NCBI GenBank assembly: GCA_964496695.1 | Contig: CAZCBE010000020.1 | Span: 1-64,000, forward strand | From: SXTU01 sp964496695 | Lineage (GTDB): Bacteria > Verrucomicrobiota > Verrucomicrobiia > Limisphaerales > SXTU01 | Length of the DNA: 64,000 nucleotides | Direction of reading: 5' to 3' | Part shown: in pieces, positions 8,337 to 16,842 of the stretch | Numbering within the stretch: position 1 is the stretch's first letter | How the letters are laid out: the number at the start of each line of letters is the position of its first letter | The notes under the pieces: generated by a model | What the model was told of the DNA's origin: nothing | Seen by the model: the letters and a program-made list of their open reading frames with translations, nothing else | The model's database searches: none | Program-made: the position numbers and the translations under genes

Positions 8337-9461
8337 CTAGGGGAGTTTATCGGGCAACGACGGACGCAGAACCTGGCCCAGCGCCCGCACGCGAGCTTCA
8401 TCCGGGCGACCGTCCGCACCGAGCGTGGGCTGGAGCCAGCCGCCTTCGTCGTGCTCGTTCCAGCCGTAGATGATGATGGAGTTGGCGGGATTGAGGTCGC
8501 GGTTTGCTTTCGTCCACTCGACTGCCTCGCGGACATGCGCGGCGAGTTCGCCGGGCGTGGCCGTCACGGAGTCAAGGAGCGGCTTTTGCTGCGCAGCCGG
8601 CGTGCTGTCCGGTGTCGCGCGGACCCAGGTGACCCAGGGCGGCGGGCGCTCGTTGCGCGGGCGCGTGTCCCAGCCGGCGCTGGCGAAGGTGATGCTCGGC
8701 AGGCGGAGCGCGCGGGATTTTTCCCAGCGATCACGACGGATCAACGCGCACTGCTCGGCGTAGCTCGGGTGCGTCATGCTGTAGCTGCCGCCGCGCGCAT
8801 AGGCGGAGATGGCATCGAATCCGAGCGCGGCCATGTCCTTCGCGTCCGACGCGGGATTCCAGCCCATGAGCACCAGATAGGGTGGCTTCAGGCCAGCACT
8901 TTGCGTTTGTCGCTTCAACTCATCCCAGTCGCCCTTGCCGAGCTGCTTCGGCTTCTCGAACACGAACAGCAATGGCCGGCCATCCAGCACGGTCTGGTAG
9001 TCGGGATGCCGGAAATGCTCGACCAGCCTGCGCCAGCCTTGCGGGACCATTTTGTCGAGCCGTGCGCCCTCCTCGACGAAGCAATAGCGGATGCCCCGCT
9101 TGTCCGGCGCGGCGAGGTAACGCTTCAAACCGATGTGCATCGCCGACGCCTCGTCCCAGTAATCCACGAAGGCCCAGTAGTTCAGCCCTGCCAGCGCTCC
9201 ATACGCGATCTCCTGCTCCACGATGGCCTGCGAGTCACCGTTGATGCTCACCTTGTCCGCACTGACCACGCGCGCGAACCACGGCAGGCGGAAGTGATAC
9301 TTGGGCTGACCCAGCGATGCCTCCATGGCCTTGACCACGGTCCCATCGCCATACCAGCCATCCCAGCGAATCGCTCCGACCGTCGGGCGAGCCTCCGGCC
9401 CGGCGGACAGCCCCGAGAGCGGCAGCAGCAACAGGGTGATGAGTGCCAAGGTTCGCTTCAT
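8337..9461 (-). CDS. GH99-like (WbsX/endo-mannosidase-type) secreted protein
   Basis: A protein of 374 residues with a signal peptide (MKRTLALITLLLLPL). The start at 9461 is chosen over 9476 to expose it. The pattern GAIRWDGWYGDG, NYWAFVDYWDEAS and the C-terminal YGWNEHDEGGWL matches the TIM-barrel glycoside hydrolase family 99-like group, where the late acidic motif lies near the active site. It is probably extracytoplasmic and acts on glycans. Its stop lies 4 bp before the metallopeptidase start and its own start is 19 bp past the stop of the large esterase gene, so 12516-7580 reads as one operon. Confidence 0.72.
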   Translation of the reverse strand: MKRTLALITLLLLPLSGLSAGPEARPTVGAIRWDGWYGDGTVVKAMEASLGQPKYHFRLPWFARVVSADKVSINGDSQAIVEQEIAYGALAGLNYWAFVDYWDEASAMHIGLKRYLAAPDKRGIRYCFVEEGARLDKMVPQGWRRLVEHFRHPDYQTVLDGRPLLFVFEKPKQLGKGDWDELKRQTQSAGLKPPYLVLMGWNPASDAKDMAALGFDAISAYARGGSYSMTHPSYAEQCALIRRDRWEKSRALRLPSITFASAGWDTRPRNERPPPWVTWVRATPDSTPAAQQKPLLDSVTATPGELAAHVREAVEWTKANRDLNPANSIIIYGWNEHDEGGWLQPTLGADGRPDEARVRALGQVLRPSLPDKLP

Positions 9462-9480
9462 TCCAGCTAGCATCACTGGT

Positions 9481-12400
9481 TCACCGCGCGGATTTCGAGT
9501 TTGAAATCGGCACTTCGCAGAAGGTCAGGGCAGCGAGGCTGTTCGCGCCGAGGAGCAGGGTGTCCTGATTCCACGCGATTTCCTTGAGGTAGGTGATTTG
9601 CTTCGCGGCGCTCGGCTCCTTCAACTTCAGCGTGAGCACGGTGCCCGCGACGCTGCCGGCGGCGACTTTGTCCTTCGCCCCATCCAAGTAAAACTGCCCC
9701 GCCAGCGTGTCGGTCCAGACCACCGGTTGATCGAACTCCACCGCGAGCGTGTCCTGCGCAGCGCTGGTGTAGCCGACGCGGCACAAGTTTGGCGCGGTGA
9801 GCGGACCGGCGGCGGCTTTGCCGTAAATGTCGCGCTCGATGAGCGGCTGCACCATGCGCGCGAACTCCGCCCAACCCACGAGCGGGAAGTGGCAGCCGCC
9901 CGGCGGCCGCACGCCGAGCGTCGAAAGGATGCTCATGTTCGAGAAGAGCTGCGGCAACGTGCGCTGCTTCTCGCGCAGGCGGTCACCCGCGCCGTCGCGC
10001 CCGCCCATCGCGCAGGAGTTCGGCCAGATTTGGAAAACGTAGTAGTGCTGCACGTTCGGGAAATCTTGTTTCCACGCACCGGCCATCTCGATGAAAAGAC
10101 GATGGTAATTCTCCCAGCCGAAGCCGCCCGTCGGCCCGTCCGCGCCTTGGTCGTTCTCGCCCTGATGCCAAAGGATGCCGCGGATGCCGTGCGTCAGCTT
10201 CGCCTGCTGCACGCGCCAGAGCATCCGGCCATACATCGTGCTCAAGTCGCCGTGGTCGGCGGGCGAGGCCTGGTGTTCGTCAATGCGCGAGCCGCCAATG
10301 GCCGCCTGGATGATGCACACGGGCATCTGGTTGCTCGCGACGAGCCGCTTCGCCAGCTCCATGCCCCACCAGCCGAGTTCCGCCTGATGCTCGGGGGCGC
10401 TGCGTTTCCAAACGGGGCGGCACCACAGATTGGGCCGCGCGAGGCTGGCGCGCTCGGCGGCCTGCTGGCGGTCGCGCACCCAAGCGATGCCATCGGCGCG
10501 ACCGGTCGGCCCGCCGTAGCTGCGAATCCACTCGTTCGTCTCCGGCGGCGACTTCTCGCCGGTGTCGGTCGCGAGCGCGTTCGACTGGCCGTCAATGAGG
10601 AAAGCGTCGCCGCACACGAGGTCGCCCACGCGGCGCAGCACAGTCTCGTTGCCGCCCGTGCGCGTGCCGAGCTCGACGCGGTATTTCACCAGCCCGGGCT
10701 TGAGCTTCACCGCAAAGGCGAAGGACTTGTCTGCGCCCGGCTTCGCGGTCTCGGTCTTCACGAGTTTCTCGTCGGCGAAGAGCTTGAGGAAGACCGCGTC
10801 GGCTGGTTCGGCGAGCGTGCCGTTGTAATGGAGCGTGCCTTCGCTGCTGTCGTCGCGCGCGTAGAACTGGCCGTCCTCCGGCTGCTCGTCCTTCCCGGGC
10901 ACGCGCGCGACCCACGCGTCGCGCTTCGGCTCCGTCACAGCGATGGTCACGGACTGCATGGTGGGCTGGCCGCCGTTGCTGACCGTCGCCGTGACAGTGA
11001 GCGGGCCGCTGTTTTGCGCGCGCAACAGCCGCAACTTGCCGGGCGCGACTTCCTTGATGACCGCGAGCGGCCCCGCGCTCCACTCGGTCTTCAGCTCGCC
11101 CGCGCCGCGCGCCTGCATCGCCGCGAGGTTCGCGACCTGCGCCGCGACCTCGATGGTCGCGCGCCCGTCCCAAGCCGCCGGAGCCTTCAGCGTGAACACC
11201 GGCTCGGGGATGGTTTCCTTGACCGTGATGGGAACATCCTTGGTCTTCACGCTGTCGGCGAAGACCGCCTTGAACTGAAGCGTCGCCGTCGCATCGCCCG
11301 TCACGCGCCCGGCGGCGAAGCTGAAGTTGAAGCGGTCCGTCGCCACGACCTCCTCGCGCCCGTCGCGCTTCAGCAGCCAGTAAACTTTCTGCGCCCCGCC
11401 CGCCTGCGCGGTGAACGCAACGCTCTTCCCCTCGTCCACGGCAGCCTTCTCCGGCGACACCGCGAAGGCGTTGCCCGGCTGCACGAGCGGTCCGACCAGC
11501 GTCTGCTGCGGCTTCTGGTTTTCGTATTGCAGCCGCACCCAGTCGGCGGAGCGCGCGACCTTCGAGATGCGAACTTCGTCCAGGTCGCCGACGAAACTGT
11601 AGTTGTTATACCAGCCGCCGAGCCAGAGCCGCGCGGGCGTCCTGATGTTGAGTGGCGAGCCTTTGCTGGCATTGGTTCCCTCGGGCTGGCCGTTCACGTA
11701 GATGACCGACTCCCCTTGCCGGTAGGTGTGGACGACGTGCGTCCAGTCGCCGAGTGGGAGGCGGCTGCTGGCGACGTCGCCGCCGGAGAAATAGCAGTCC
11801 ATGCGGATGTGCGGCGGGCTGCGGAGCTGCATCACGACTTTGCCCTGGGCCTGCTCGTTGCCCCAGGAGACGAGCGTGGAGTTCGGTGTGCGCGTGCGGA
11901 ACCACACCTCTGAACTGTGGGGGCTCGCACCGGCCGGGTAGTTCGGAATCTTGTCGCCGCCGAACACGCCGGCCTTGCCGGGAAAATGCCGCGCGCGGCC
12001 GACGATGCCATTCGTCACCGACGTGCCGGTGTCCTTCGACTCCAGCGTGCCGACTTCATCCTGCACCGTATCGCCGAGGTGCCACACACTGAGGTAGCCG
12101 TTGGACTCGTTGAAAACCGCCTTGCCGTTCGATTCGCTTGTGGCATCGGACTTGCCCCAGAAGAGTTTCACCTCCTGCCGATCGTTGCCCTTGATCATCG
12201 GAACGCGGACCCAGATGCTGGCCTCGCCACGGATGCTATCCCATTCCTCGATCTGATACGCGAGCGGCTCGCCGGTCCTGCTGGCGAAGCGCAGGTCCGC
12301 ACCGTTCGCCTGCGCCTGCTGGAAGTTGAACCAGTCCTTGTGCAGCCGCACGAGCAGCGGAAAGCCTTCGACCGCCACGCCAGCGGGCAGGTTCGCCCCC

Positions 12401-12516
12401 TCCGGCGTGGTGAGCAGGAAGAGCGAACCACGGTGCGCCCATGGCTCAAAAGGGGCCGCGGCTACCGTCAGGGCGAGGCCCAGCCAGGCGAAGAGGAACG
12501 ATCTAAATGCTTTCAT
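9481..12516 (-). CDS. Large secreted DUF2341/LamG protein with sialate O-acetylesterase domain
   Basis: A protein of 1011 residues with a signal peptide (MKAFRSFLFAWLGLALTVAAA); the start at 12516 exposes it. Order: a DUF2341-like segment (about 25-120), a concanavalin-A-like LamG sandwich (about 130-320, with LVSWGNEQAQG and VRISKVARSADWVRLQY), an Ig-like region (about 340-530), and an SGNH esterase region of sialate O-acetylesterase type (about 625-930). The esterase has block I DGQSNA, IIQAAIGGS, block III WHQGEND and a late histidine in GGCHFP. It probably binds and deacetylates acetylated glycans at the cell surface. The upstream dehydratase stop lies 7 bp before its start. Confidence 0.85.
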   Translation of the reverse strand: MKAFRSFLFAWLGLALTVAAAPFEPWAHRGSLFLLTTPEGANLPAGVAVEGFPLLVRLHKDWFNFQQAQANGADLRFASRTGEPLAYQIEEWDSIRGEASIWVRVPMIKGNDRQEVKLFWGKSDATSESNGKAVFNESNGYLSVWHLGDTVQDEVGTLESKDTGTSVTNGIVGRARHFPGKAGVFGGDKIPNYPAGASPHSSEVWFRTRTPNSTLVSWGNEQAQGKVVMQLRSPPHIRMDCYFSGGDVASSRLPLGDWTHVVHTYRQGESVIYVNGQPEGTNASKGSPLNIRTPARLWLGGWYNNYSFVGDLDEVRISKVARSADWVRLQYENQKPQQTLVGPLVQPGNAFAVSPEKAAVDEGKSVAFTAQAGGAQKVYWLLKRDGREEVVATDRFNFSFAAGRVTGDATATLQFKAVFADSVKTKDVPITVKETIPEPVFTLKAPAAWDGRATIEVAAQVANLAAMQARGAGELKTEWSAGPLAVIKEVAPGKLRLLRAQNSGPLTVTATVSNGGQPTMQSVTIAVTEPKRDAWVARVPGKDEQPEDGQFYARDDSSEGTLHYNGTLAEPADAVFLKLFADEKLVKTETAKPGADKSFAFAVKLKPGLVKYRVELGTRTGGNETVLRRVGDLVCGDAFLIDGQSNALATDTGEKSPPETNEWIRSYGGPTGRADGIAWVRDRQQAAERASLARPNLWCRPVWKRSAPEHQAELGWWGMELAKRLVASNQMPVCIIQAAIGGSRIDEHQASPADHGDLSTMYGRMLWRVQQAKLTHGIRGILWHQGENDQGADGPTGGFGWENYHRLFIEMAGAWKQDFPNVQHYYVFQIWPNSCAMGGRDGAGDRLREKQRTLPQLFSNMSILSTLGVRPPGGCHFPLVGWAEFARMVQPLIERDIYGKAAAGPLTAPNLCRVGYTSAAQDTLAVEFDQPVVWTDTLAGQFYLDGAKDKVAAGSVAGTVLTLKLKEPSAAKQITYLKEIAWNQDTLLLGANSLAALTFCEVPISNSKSAR

Positions 12517-12523
12517 GGTGCGC

Positions 12524-13627
12524 TCAGGAAATGTCCACCACGCGCGGGCCAAGCACGTCGAGCTTGGGGCGGATGCCGAGGCCGGGGGCGGTGCTGGCGG
12601 ACATGTAGCCGTTCACACGCTGCGGCGCGCCGTCCGCCGTGCTGACGGTGACGTAGCTGTTGAAGTCCGTGCTGGTGAAGCGGTAGGGCTCCGGCGTGCT
12701 GTGGGCGAGGTGCGCGATGGCGGCGGTGGTGATGTCCCCGCCCCAACTGTCCTCCAGCGTCATCGCGAGGCCCATGCTCACGCAGAGGTCACGGACCTGG
12801 CGGGTCTTGGTGAGGCCGCCGAGCTTGCTGATCTTGAGGTTCACCACGTCCATGGCGAGATCGGCCTTCGCGCGCAGGAGCATGTCGAGGCCGTCCACGT
12901 TTTCATCGAGGACGAAGGGGTGGTCCGTGTGCCGGCGCACCGCGAGGCATTCCTCGTAGGTTAGGCAGGGCTGCTCGATATAGACATCCACATCCCGCAC
13001 GGCGCGCACCACGCGGATGGCTTCGTGCTGCGTCCAGCCGGTGTTGGCATCGGCCACGAGGCGGTCGGTGGGCTGGAGCATGGCGCGGACGGCGCGGATG
13101 CGTGCGATGTCCGTGTCGGGATCGCCGCCGACCTTGAGCTGGAAGCGCGTGTAGCCCTGGGCGCGATAGCCCGCGACCTTGCGCGCCATCACCTCGGGGT
13201 CTTCCTGCGAGATGGCGCGGTAGAGTCGCACGCTCTCGCCGAAGCGCCCGCCCATCAGCACGCACACGGGCAGGCTGGTCGTCTGGCCGAGGAGGTCCCA
13301 GCACGCGATGTCCACGCCGCTCTTCACGTAGGGATGGCCCTTGAGCGCGGCGTCCATGCATTGATTGAGCTTGGCCAGCTCGCGCGGGTCTTCGCCCAGC
13401 AAGTGCGGTCCCAGCTCTCGCAGCCCGGCACGCACACCCTCAGCATAGGCGGGGAGGTAGAAGGGGCCGAGCGGACAAACCTCGCCATAGCCCGTCAGCC
13501 CCGTGTCCGTCTCCACGCCGACGATGGTGCTGTCAAACACGCTGACGGACTTGCCCCCGGACCATTTGTAGCTGCCCTCGTGAAGTGGGAGTTCCACCCG
13601 ATGGGCAAAGATGCGGTTGATTTTCAC
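12524..13627 (-). CDS. Enolase-superfamily mandelate racemase/muconate lactonizing-type enzyme
   Basis: A cytosolic enzyme of 367 residues with the full enolase-superfamily layout: capping domain (1-125) then barrel. Visible active-site candidates are Lys165 in QLKVGG, Asp193 in VADANTGW, Glu219 in YIEQPC, Asp241/Glu242 in VLDEN and Lys265/Lys268 in NLKISKLGG, then LEDSWGGDI. A single Lys in the first motif together with Lys265 resembles the cis-3-hydroxy-L-proline dehydratase/betaine epimerase branch rather than classical muconate cycloisomerase, but substrate cannot be fixed by eye. It appears to be the first gene of the minus-strand operon ending at 7580. Confidence 0.85.
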   Translation of the reverse strand: MKINRIFAHRVELPLHEGSYKWSGGKSVSVFDSTIVGVETDTGLTGYGEVCPLGPFYLPAYAEGVRAGLRELGPHLLGEDPRELAKLNQCMDAALKGHPYVKSGVDIACWDLLGQTTSLPVCVLMGGRFGESVRLYRAISQEDPEVMARKVAGYRAQGYTRFQLKVGGDPDTDIARIRAVRAMLQPTDRLVADANTGWTQHEAIRVVRAVRDVDVYIEQPCLTYEECLAVRRHTDHPFVLDENVDGLDMLLRAKADLAMDVVNLKISKLGGLTKTRQVRDLCVSMGLAMTLEDSWGGDITTAAIAHLAHSTPEPYRFTSTDFNSYVTVSTADGAPQRVNGYMSASTAPGLGIRPKLDVLGPRVVDIS

Positions 13628-13700
13628 GGGCGGAGTTTAGGCAAAGCCGGGGCGGTTTGTCGCGGGTAAGGTTTTGGGAGGAAAGCGGAAGTGGAACCAT

Positions 13701-13740
13701 GGAGGCACACGGAGGCACACGGAGGCACACGGAGGCACAC
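13701..13740. repeat. Four tandem copies of GGAGGCACAC
   Basis: A perfect decamer array, 4 x 10 bp, in the spacer upstream of the minus-strand dehydratase gene. It precedes the REP unit at 13795. No gene is present in 13628-13952. Copy number in long-read data would show whether it is variable. Confidence 0.95.
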
Positions 13741-13794
13741 GGTTCACATGGTATCGGGCTGACGGCTGGACTTACAGCGCCAACGGCGCGGCCT

Positions 13795-13857
13795 CATCCC
13801 AGCCTGGGGCAACGCCCCAGGTAAGGTGGGCGCAGAACGGCAAGGGCTGAAGGCCCG
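13795..13857 (+). repeat. Left REP unit of the RAYT element (double hairpin)
   Basis: Two hairpins: CCTGGGGCAACGCCCCAGG inside 13795-13821, and AAGGGCTGAAGGCCCG at 13842-13857, with a 20-bp spacer. An inverted counterpart follows the transposase gene at 14450-14514. The outer hairpins differ at paired positions (G/C versus A/T), so the stem is preserved in both, which supports structural selection. Confidence 0.85.
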
Positions 13858-13952
13858 GTCTATTGCATTTCAATTATGCCGATGTGGGCAAACCCGTTTT
13901 TCCGATTCTCCAGACTGGAAGCATCCGGGTCGTTTTCCTAACCTCCTGCGCC

Positions 13953-14405
13953 ATGCCTCAATCGCTTAGTCTCGTCGTCGTCCACGTCATCTTCAGCACG
14001 AAGGATCGCCGCCCGTTCATCGACGCCGAAACGCGACCCAAGCTCCATGCGTATCTCGCGACGCTCGCCCGCAACATCGGCTGCGAGGCGTATCGCGTAG
14101 GGGGCGTGGCGGATCACGTTCATCTCGCGATCCGATTGTCGCGCACGGTCACGATTGCGGATTTGGTGGAGACGTTGAAAGTGTCTTCGTCGAAATGGAT
14201 GAAGGCGCAAGCGCCCGGATTGGCGGAGTTTTCATGGCAGCGGGGTTATGCCTGTTTCTCCATTGGACCCGCGGATTTGGAAGCGCTGCGGGCCTACATT
14301 GACGATCAGGAGAATCACCATCGGACGCGGACGTTCCAGGAGGAGTTCCGGATGTTTCTCAAAAAGTATGGCGTGGAATACGACGAGGCGTATGTGTGGG
14401 ATTGA
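13953..14405 (+). CDS. REP-associated tyrosine transposase (IS200/IS605 TnpA-like, RAYT)
   Basis: A protein of 150 residues in the Y1 transposase_17 group. The start at 13953 gives the typical opening MPQSLSLVVVHVIFSTKDR. The metal-binding HUH motif is VADHVHLAI (His-Val-His, near residue 54), and the catalytic tyrosine is probably Y108 in LRAYIDDQENHHR near the C-terminal helix. Such enzymes cut single-stranded hairpins, and this gene sits between two inverted REP units (13795-13857 and 14450-14514), the expected substrate. No accessory TnpB is present. It looks intact and full length. Confidence 0.88.
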   Translation: MPQSLSLVVVHVIFSTKDRRPFIDAETRPKLHAYLATLARNIGCEAYRVGGVADHVHLAIRLSRTVTIADLVETLKVSSSKWMKAQAPGLAEFSWQRGYACFSIGPADLEALRAYIDDQENHHRTRTFQEEFRMFLKKYGVEYDEAYVWD

Positions 14406-14449
14406 CGGTTGGGATGGGTTAATTGGGCGAGAGTCCGGGGATGATGGGA

Positions 14450-14514
14450 CGGGCCTTCAGCCCTTGGTCTTCTTGATGGGCGAGATTCCTAGGGCGTTGC
14501 CCTAGGCTGGGATG
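14450..14514 (-). repeat. Right REP unit of the RAYT element (inverted)
   Basis: The reverse-complement counterpart of 13795-13857: CGGGCCTTCAGCCCTT at 14450-14465, then the hairpin CCTAGGGCGTTGCCCTAGG within 14488-14514, separated by 22 bp. The paired G-to-A and C-to-T change relative to the left unit keeps the stem intact. Between here and 14671 a further degenerate inverted repeat (CGGAGTGCG near 14563 and CGCACTCCG near 14652) is visible and no gene. Confidence 0.85.
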
Positions 14515-14671
14515 GAGCGGGCCGTTGGCCCTTGCGAAGGCGGGCTTGCGCGCGATTTCGGAGTGCGACCAGCCACAGCACTTTTCGAAGGACGAAGCGC
14601 ATAGATCAACTTTCCGACCAAGCCAGCGCGCTGCGGTTGGGCTGCGACACAGCCGCACTCCGGGGTCTAGA

Positions 14672-16111
14672 TCACTGCTGCTTCGCCAGTTCAGCAAGCA
14701 TCTGGAGGAGTTGCTGGTTGATGAGGACGGAGGCGTCTTCCTGGACGACGTTGGTGCCGAGCCAGGTTTCGTAGCCGCCCAGCTTGTGGTGCTCGGGCGT
14801 GGGAAGGTAGCCGTGGCGGGCATTGGCGAGCCCGATGACCATGGTCTGCGGGAAGGGGCTGCGCTGCTTCAGTTCGAGGCCGATCTCGACGAACGCCTCG
14901 AAGGGAATGCCGCAGACGGCGAGGTCGCCGATGCGGAGGGCCTGGAGGACGACGGTGATGGTCTCCTCCTTGCGCTCGGCGGCGGCGATGGTGCTGCGGG
15001 CGTAGTTGTCGGCGAGGCGCGGGAGCTGTTCCTTGGCCGCCGGGTCCTTCACGGCGACCACGGCTTTGGCCGCGGCGAGCTGCTCGGCGCTGGGGCGGCG
15101 ATACTTCAAGGTGAGTTCCCGCTGGACCATGCCGAGCGTGACGTCGCTGCGGTGCCGCTCGATCTTGCGTGTGGCGAGCCAGGCGGCGTCGGCGGCCTTG
15201 GCGGCAACGAGGCGGATCTGCTCGAAAGGCTCGCGCGGCGGGCGGTTCACGAGGAAGGGGATGTTGTTGATGTCGCCGGACGCGCCGTTGGAGAGCATGG
15301 CCACAAACTCCTCGTCGGCGCGCAGGCGCGAGGGCATGAGCCGGGCGAACTCGCCGAAGTAATCGGCGGACATGCGCCCAGCGGGCGAGCCGCCGACGTA
15401 GTGCAAGGAGTAGTTCGCGAAGAGGGCGAGCGGGCGGCGGCGGGTGTCCTGCACGGAGAGGACGGTGAGGTCGGGATCGGTGGGGCCGGCGGGGCGCTCC
15501 AGGGTGGCGGGGTCGGTGCCGGGGTTCATCTTCACGGTGTCGAGCTTGCCGTAGGGATTGAGGGGCATCTTGCCGGGCTTGAGGAACCAGCGGCGGTTGA
15601 AGACTTCGTCGGGCAGGGGCTGGGCGGCGTGGCCGAGGGCGGCGGGTTTCAACCTGGCATGGGCGCGGGCGATGGCGTCGGCGATGCCTTCGACGAGGAG
15701 CTTGCGGTAGGCGAAGCCGTTGGCGTCGGTCTCGCGGGCGTTCGAGGAGGGGCCGGTGTGGGTGTGCGTGGCGGAAATGAGCATCCGGTTCGTGGCGATG
15801 CCCGTGCGCTGGGCGGCGAGGGCCTTGGCGTCGTCGGTGGTCTCGCGGGCAAGGCCGAGGTTGTCCACCACCACCATGGCCAGCGTGGTGCGGCCGTCGT
15901 CGAGGACGAGGGCGCGGGCATGGAGGGCGTCGTGGGCGTTGGTGGCAGGATTGGCGCTGAAGCCGCCGGGCATGTTCAGGGGAAAGAGGCGGGGCGTGAT
16001 GTCCGCGGCGGCGGCCCCGGCGCGGAGCGGGGTGACGGCCTTGGTGGAGTCAGCGGCGTGGAGCGCGAGGGGCAGGGCGCAGCCAAGCAGGGCGAGGAGA
16101 CGGATGATCAT
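14672..16111 (-). CDS. Neutral/alkaline ceramidase-like secreted protein
   Basis: A protein of 479 residues with signal peptide MIIRLLALLGCALPLALHAA. The N-terminal RAGAAAADITP and the metal-binding motif SATHTHTGP near residue 115 are hallmarks of the neutral/alkaline non-lysosomal ceramidase N-terminal domain family, and LSNGASGDINNIPF near 275 matches the conserved G-x-SGD region. It is shorter than full ceramidases (about 650-700 residues) and seems to lack the C-terminal immunoglobulin-like domain, as do many PVC-group homologues, so ceramide hydrolysis is uncertain. It is probably periplasmic. It is the only gene in its transcription unit. Confidence 0.85.
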   Translation of the reverse strand: MIIRLLALLGCALPLALHAADSTKAVTPLRAGAAAADITPRLFPLNMPGGFSANPATNAHDALHARALVLDDGRTTLAMVVVDNLGLARETTDDAKALAAQRTGIATNRMLISATHTHTGPSSNARETDANGFAYRKLLVEGIADAIARAHARLKPAALGHAAQPLPDEVFNRRWFLKPGKMPLNPYGKLDTVKMNPGTDPATLERPAGPTDPDLTVLSVQDTRRRPLALFANYSLHYVGGSPAGRMSADYFGEFARLMPSRLRADEEFVAMLSNGASGDINNIPFLVNRPPREPFEQIRLVAAKAADAAWLATRKIERHRSDVTLGMVQRELTLKYRRPSAEQLAAAKAVVAVKDPAAKEQLPRLADNYARSTIAAAERKEETITVVLQALRIGDLAVCGIPFEAFVEIGLELKQRSPFPQTMVIGLANARHGYLPTPEHHKLGGYETWLGTNVVQEDASVLINQQLLQMLAELAKQQ

Positions 16112-16192
16112 GCGGCGGGTTGGACGGCGGTGAGGGCCGGGGGAATTTCAAAAAGAACGGATTTACGGCAAGGGAGCGGAGAAATGGGGAAC

Positions 16193-16250
16193 AGGAGGAG
16201 CAGGATTAGGATTAAGAGCAGGAGTGGGAGAAGGAGTGGGAGGGATAGGG
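16193..16250. repeat. Purine-rich period-6 repeat
   Basis: An imperfect run of hexamers such as GGATTA, GAGCAG, GAGTGG upstream of the ceramidase-like gene. A similar tract lies at 22588-22618 just upstream of the acyltransferase/synthetase gene. Both are 5' of minus-strand genes, where on the transcribed side they read as pyrimidine-rich. Function unknown. Confidence 0.6.
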
Positions 16251-16258
16251 AGGGGATC

Positions 16259-16333
16259 TGGAGCCAGTGGTCGGGTTCGAACCGACGACCTGCTGTTTAC
16301 GAAACAGCTGCTCTGCCACTGAGCTACACTGGC
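16259..16333 (-). tRNA. trnT: tRNA-Thr (anticodon CGU)
   Basis: On the minus strand the acceptor GCCAGTG pairs with CACTGGC, followed by discriminator T and an encoded CCA. The D arm is GCTCAGTGGCAGAGC, the anticodon stem-loop is GCTGT-TTCGTAA-ACAGC with anticodon CGT, and the T arm is GTCGGTTCGAACCCGAC. This decodes ACG threonine codons. Length 75 nt including CCA. Confidence 0.95.
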
Positions 16334-16527
16334 GGCGTCCAGAACGCAGCGGGACAATAGAAAGGCAGGCCGGGGAAACGCAAGAGCGGAAGTGCGTGCG
16401 GAAACGGCTGGAGCGCATCTCAGTTGCTTGCACCCGGGATGCCACGCTCTGCGCCTTCTCCCTTCGCGGCGCGAGGGGAGAAGGTGGCCGGAGGCCGGAT
16501 GAGGGGGGCCTTGCGCCGACGCAGCCA

Positions 16528-16575
16528 CCCCTCACCCCAACCCTCTCCCCTTGCTCCGCGCAAAGGGAGAGGGAG
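16528..16575. repeat. Family A palindrome
   Basis: CACCCCTCACCCCAACCC then a CTCTCCCC/AAGGGAGAG hairpin. A related degenerate copy (CTTCTCCCTTCGC...GGGAGAAG) lies just left, at about 16457-16485. It sits in the 509-bp gene-free stretch between the tRNA-Thr gene and the alpha/beta hydrolase gene. Confidence 0.8.
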
Positions 16576-16658
16576 TGGCAAGCCAACCACTTCGCAGCCC
16601 TGCTTGCTTTCTACTGCCGTGTTGCCATGGCAACCGTTGGGCTTCGTTTGGACCAACA

Positions 16659-16825
16659 GGCACCGGGTTCAAGCCCGGTGCCAATGAGAGGACTAGAAAC
16701 TGAGATGCGCCCAAACGGCTTGAACCCGTGCCGGCGGCTTGCTGCCGCCGTGTTGCGGGTGGCTTGTTTGAAACCGGGTCGTCCTGCTGCGGCCCATCGT
16801 CGGCGGCTCCAGCCGCCGGCACGGG
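16659..16825. repeat. Cluster of palindromes downstream of the alpha/beta hydrolase gene
   Basis: A perfect palindrome GGCACCGGGTTC-AAGCCCGGTGCC at 16659-16682, followed by an inverted pair whose arms CCCGTGCCGGCGGCT (from 16725) and AGCCGCCGGCACGGG (to 16825) enclose smaller hairpins. The cluster lies just beyond the 3' end of the minus-strand gene ending at 16843, where it could terminate transcription. No gene is supported in 16334-16842. Confidence 0.75.
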
Positions 16826-16842
16826 GTCAGGAGACGCGGGCG

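Noticed and set aside
9598..11913. A 771-codon plus-strand frame opposite the DUF2341/LamG/esterase gene
   Set aside because: Long, Arg/Ala/Val-rich and motif-free; the minus-strand gene has signal peptide and esterase blocks.
13701..13740. The decamer array considered as a CRISPR array
   Set aside because: Units are adjacent with no spacers and only 10 bp long, so it is a simple tandem repeat.
14525..16360. A 611-codon plus-strand open frame covering the ceramidase-like gene and the tRNA-Thr
   Set aside because: It is antisense to a clear family match and runs across a tRNA gene; its protein is Gly/Ala/Arg-rich without domain motifs, a usual product of high-GC antisense frames.
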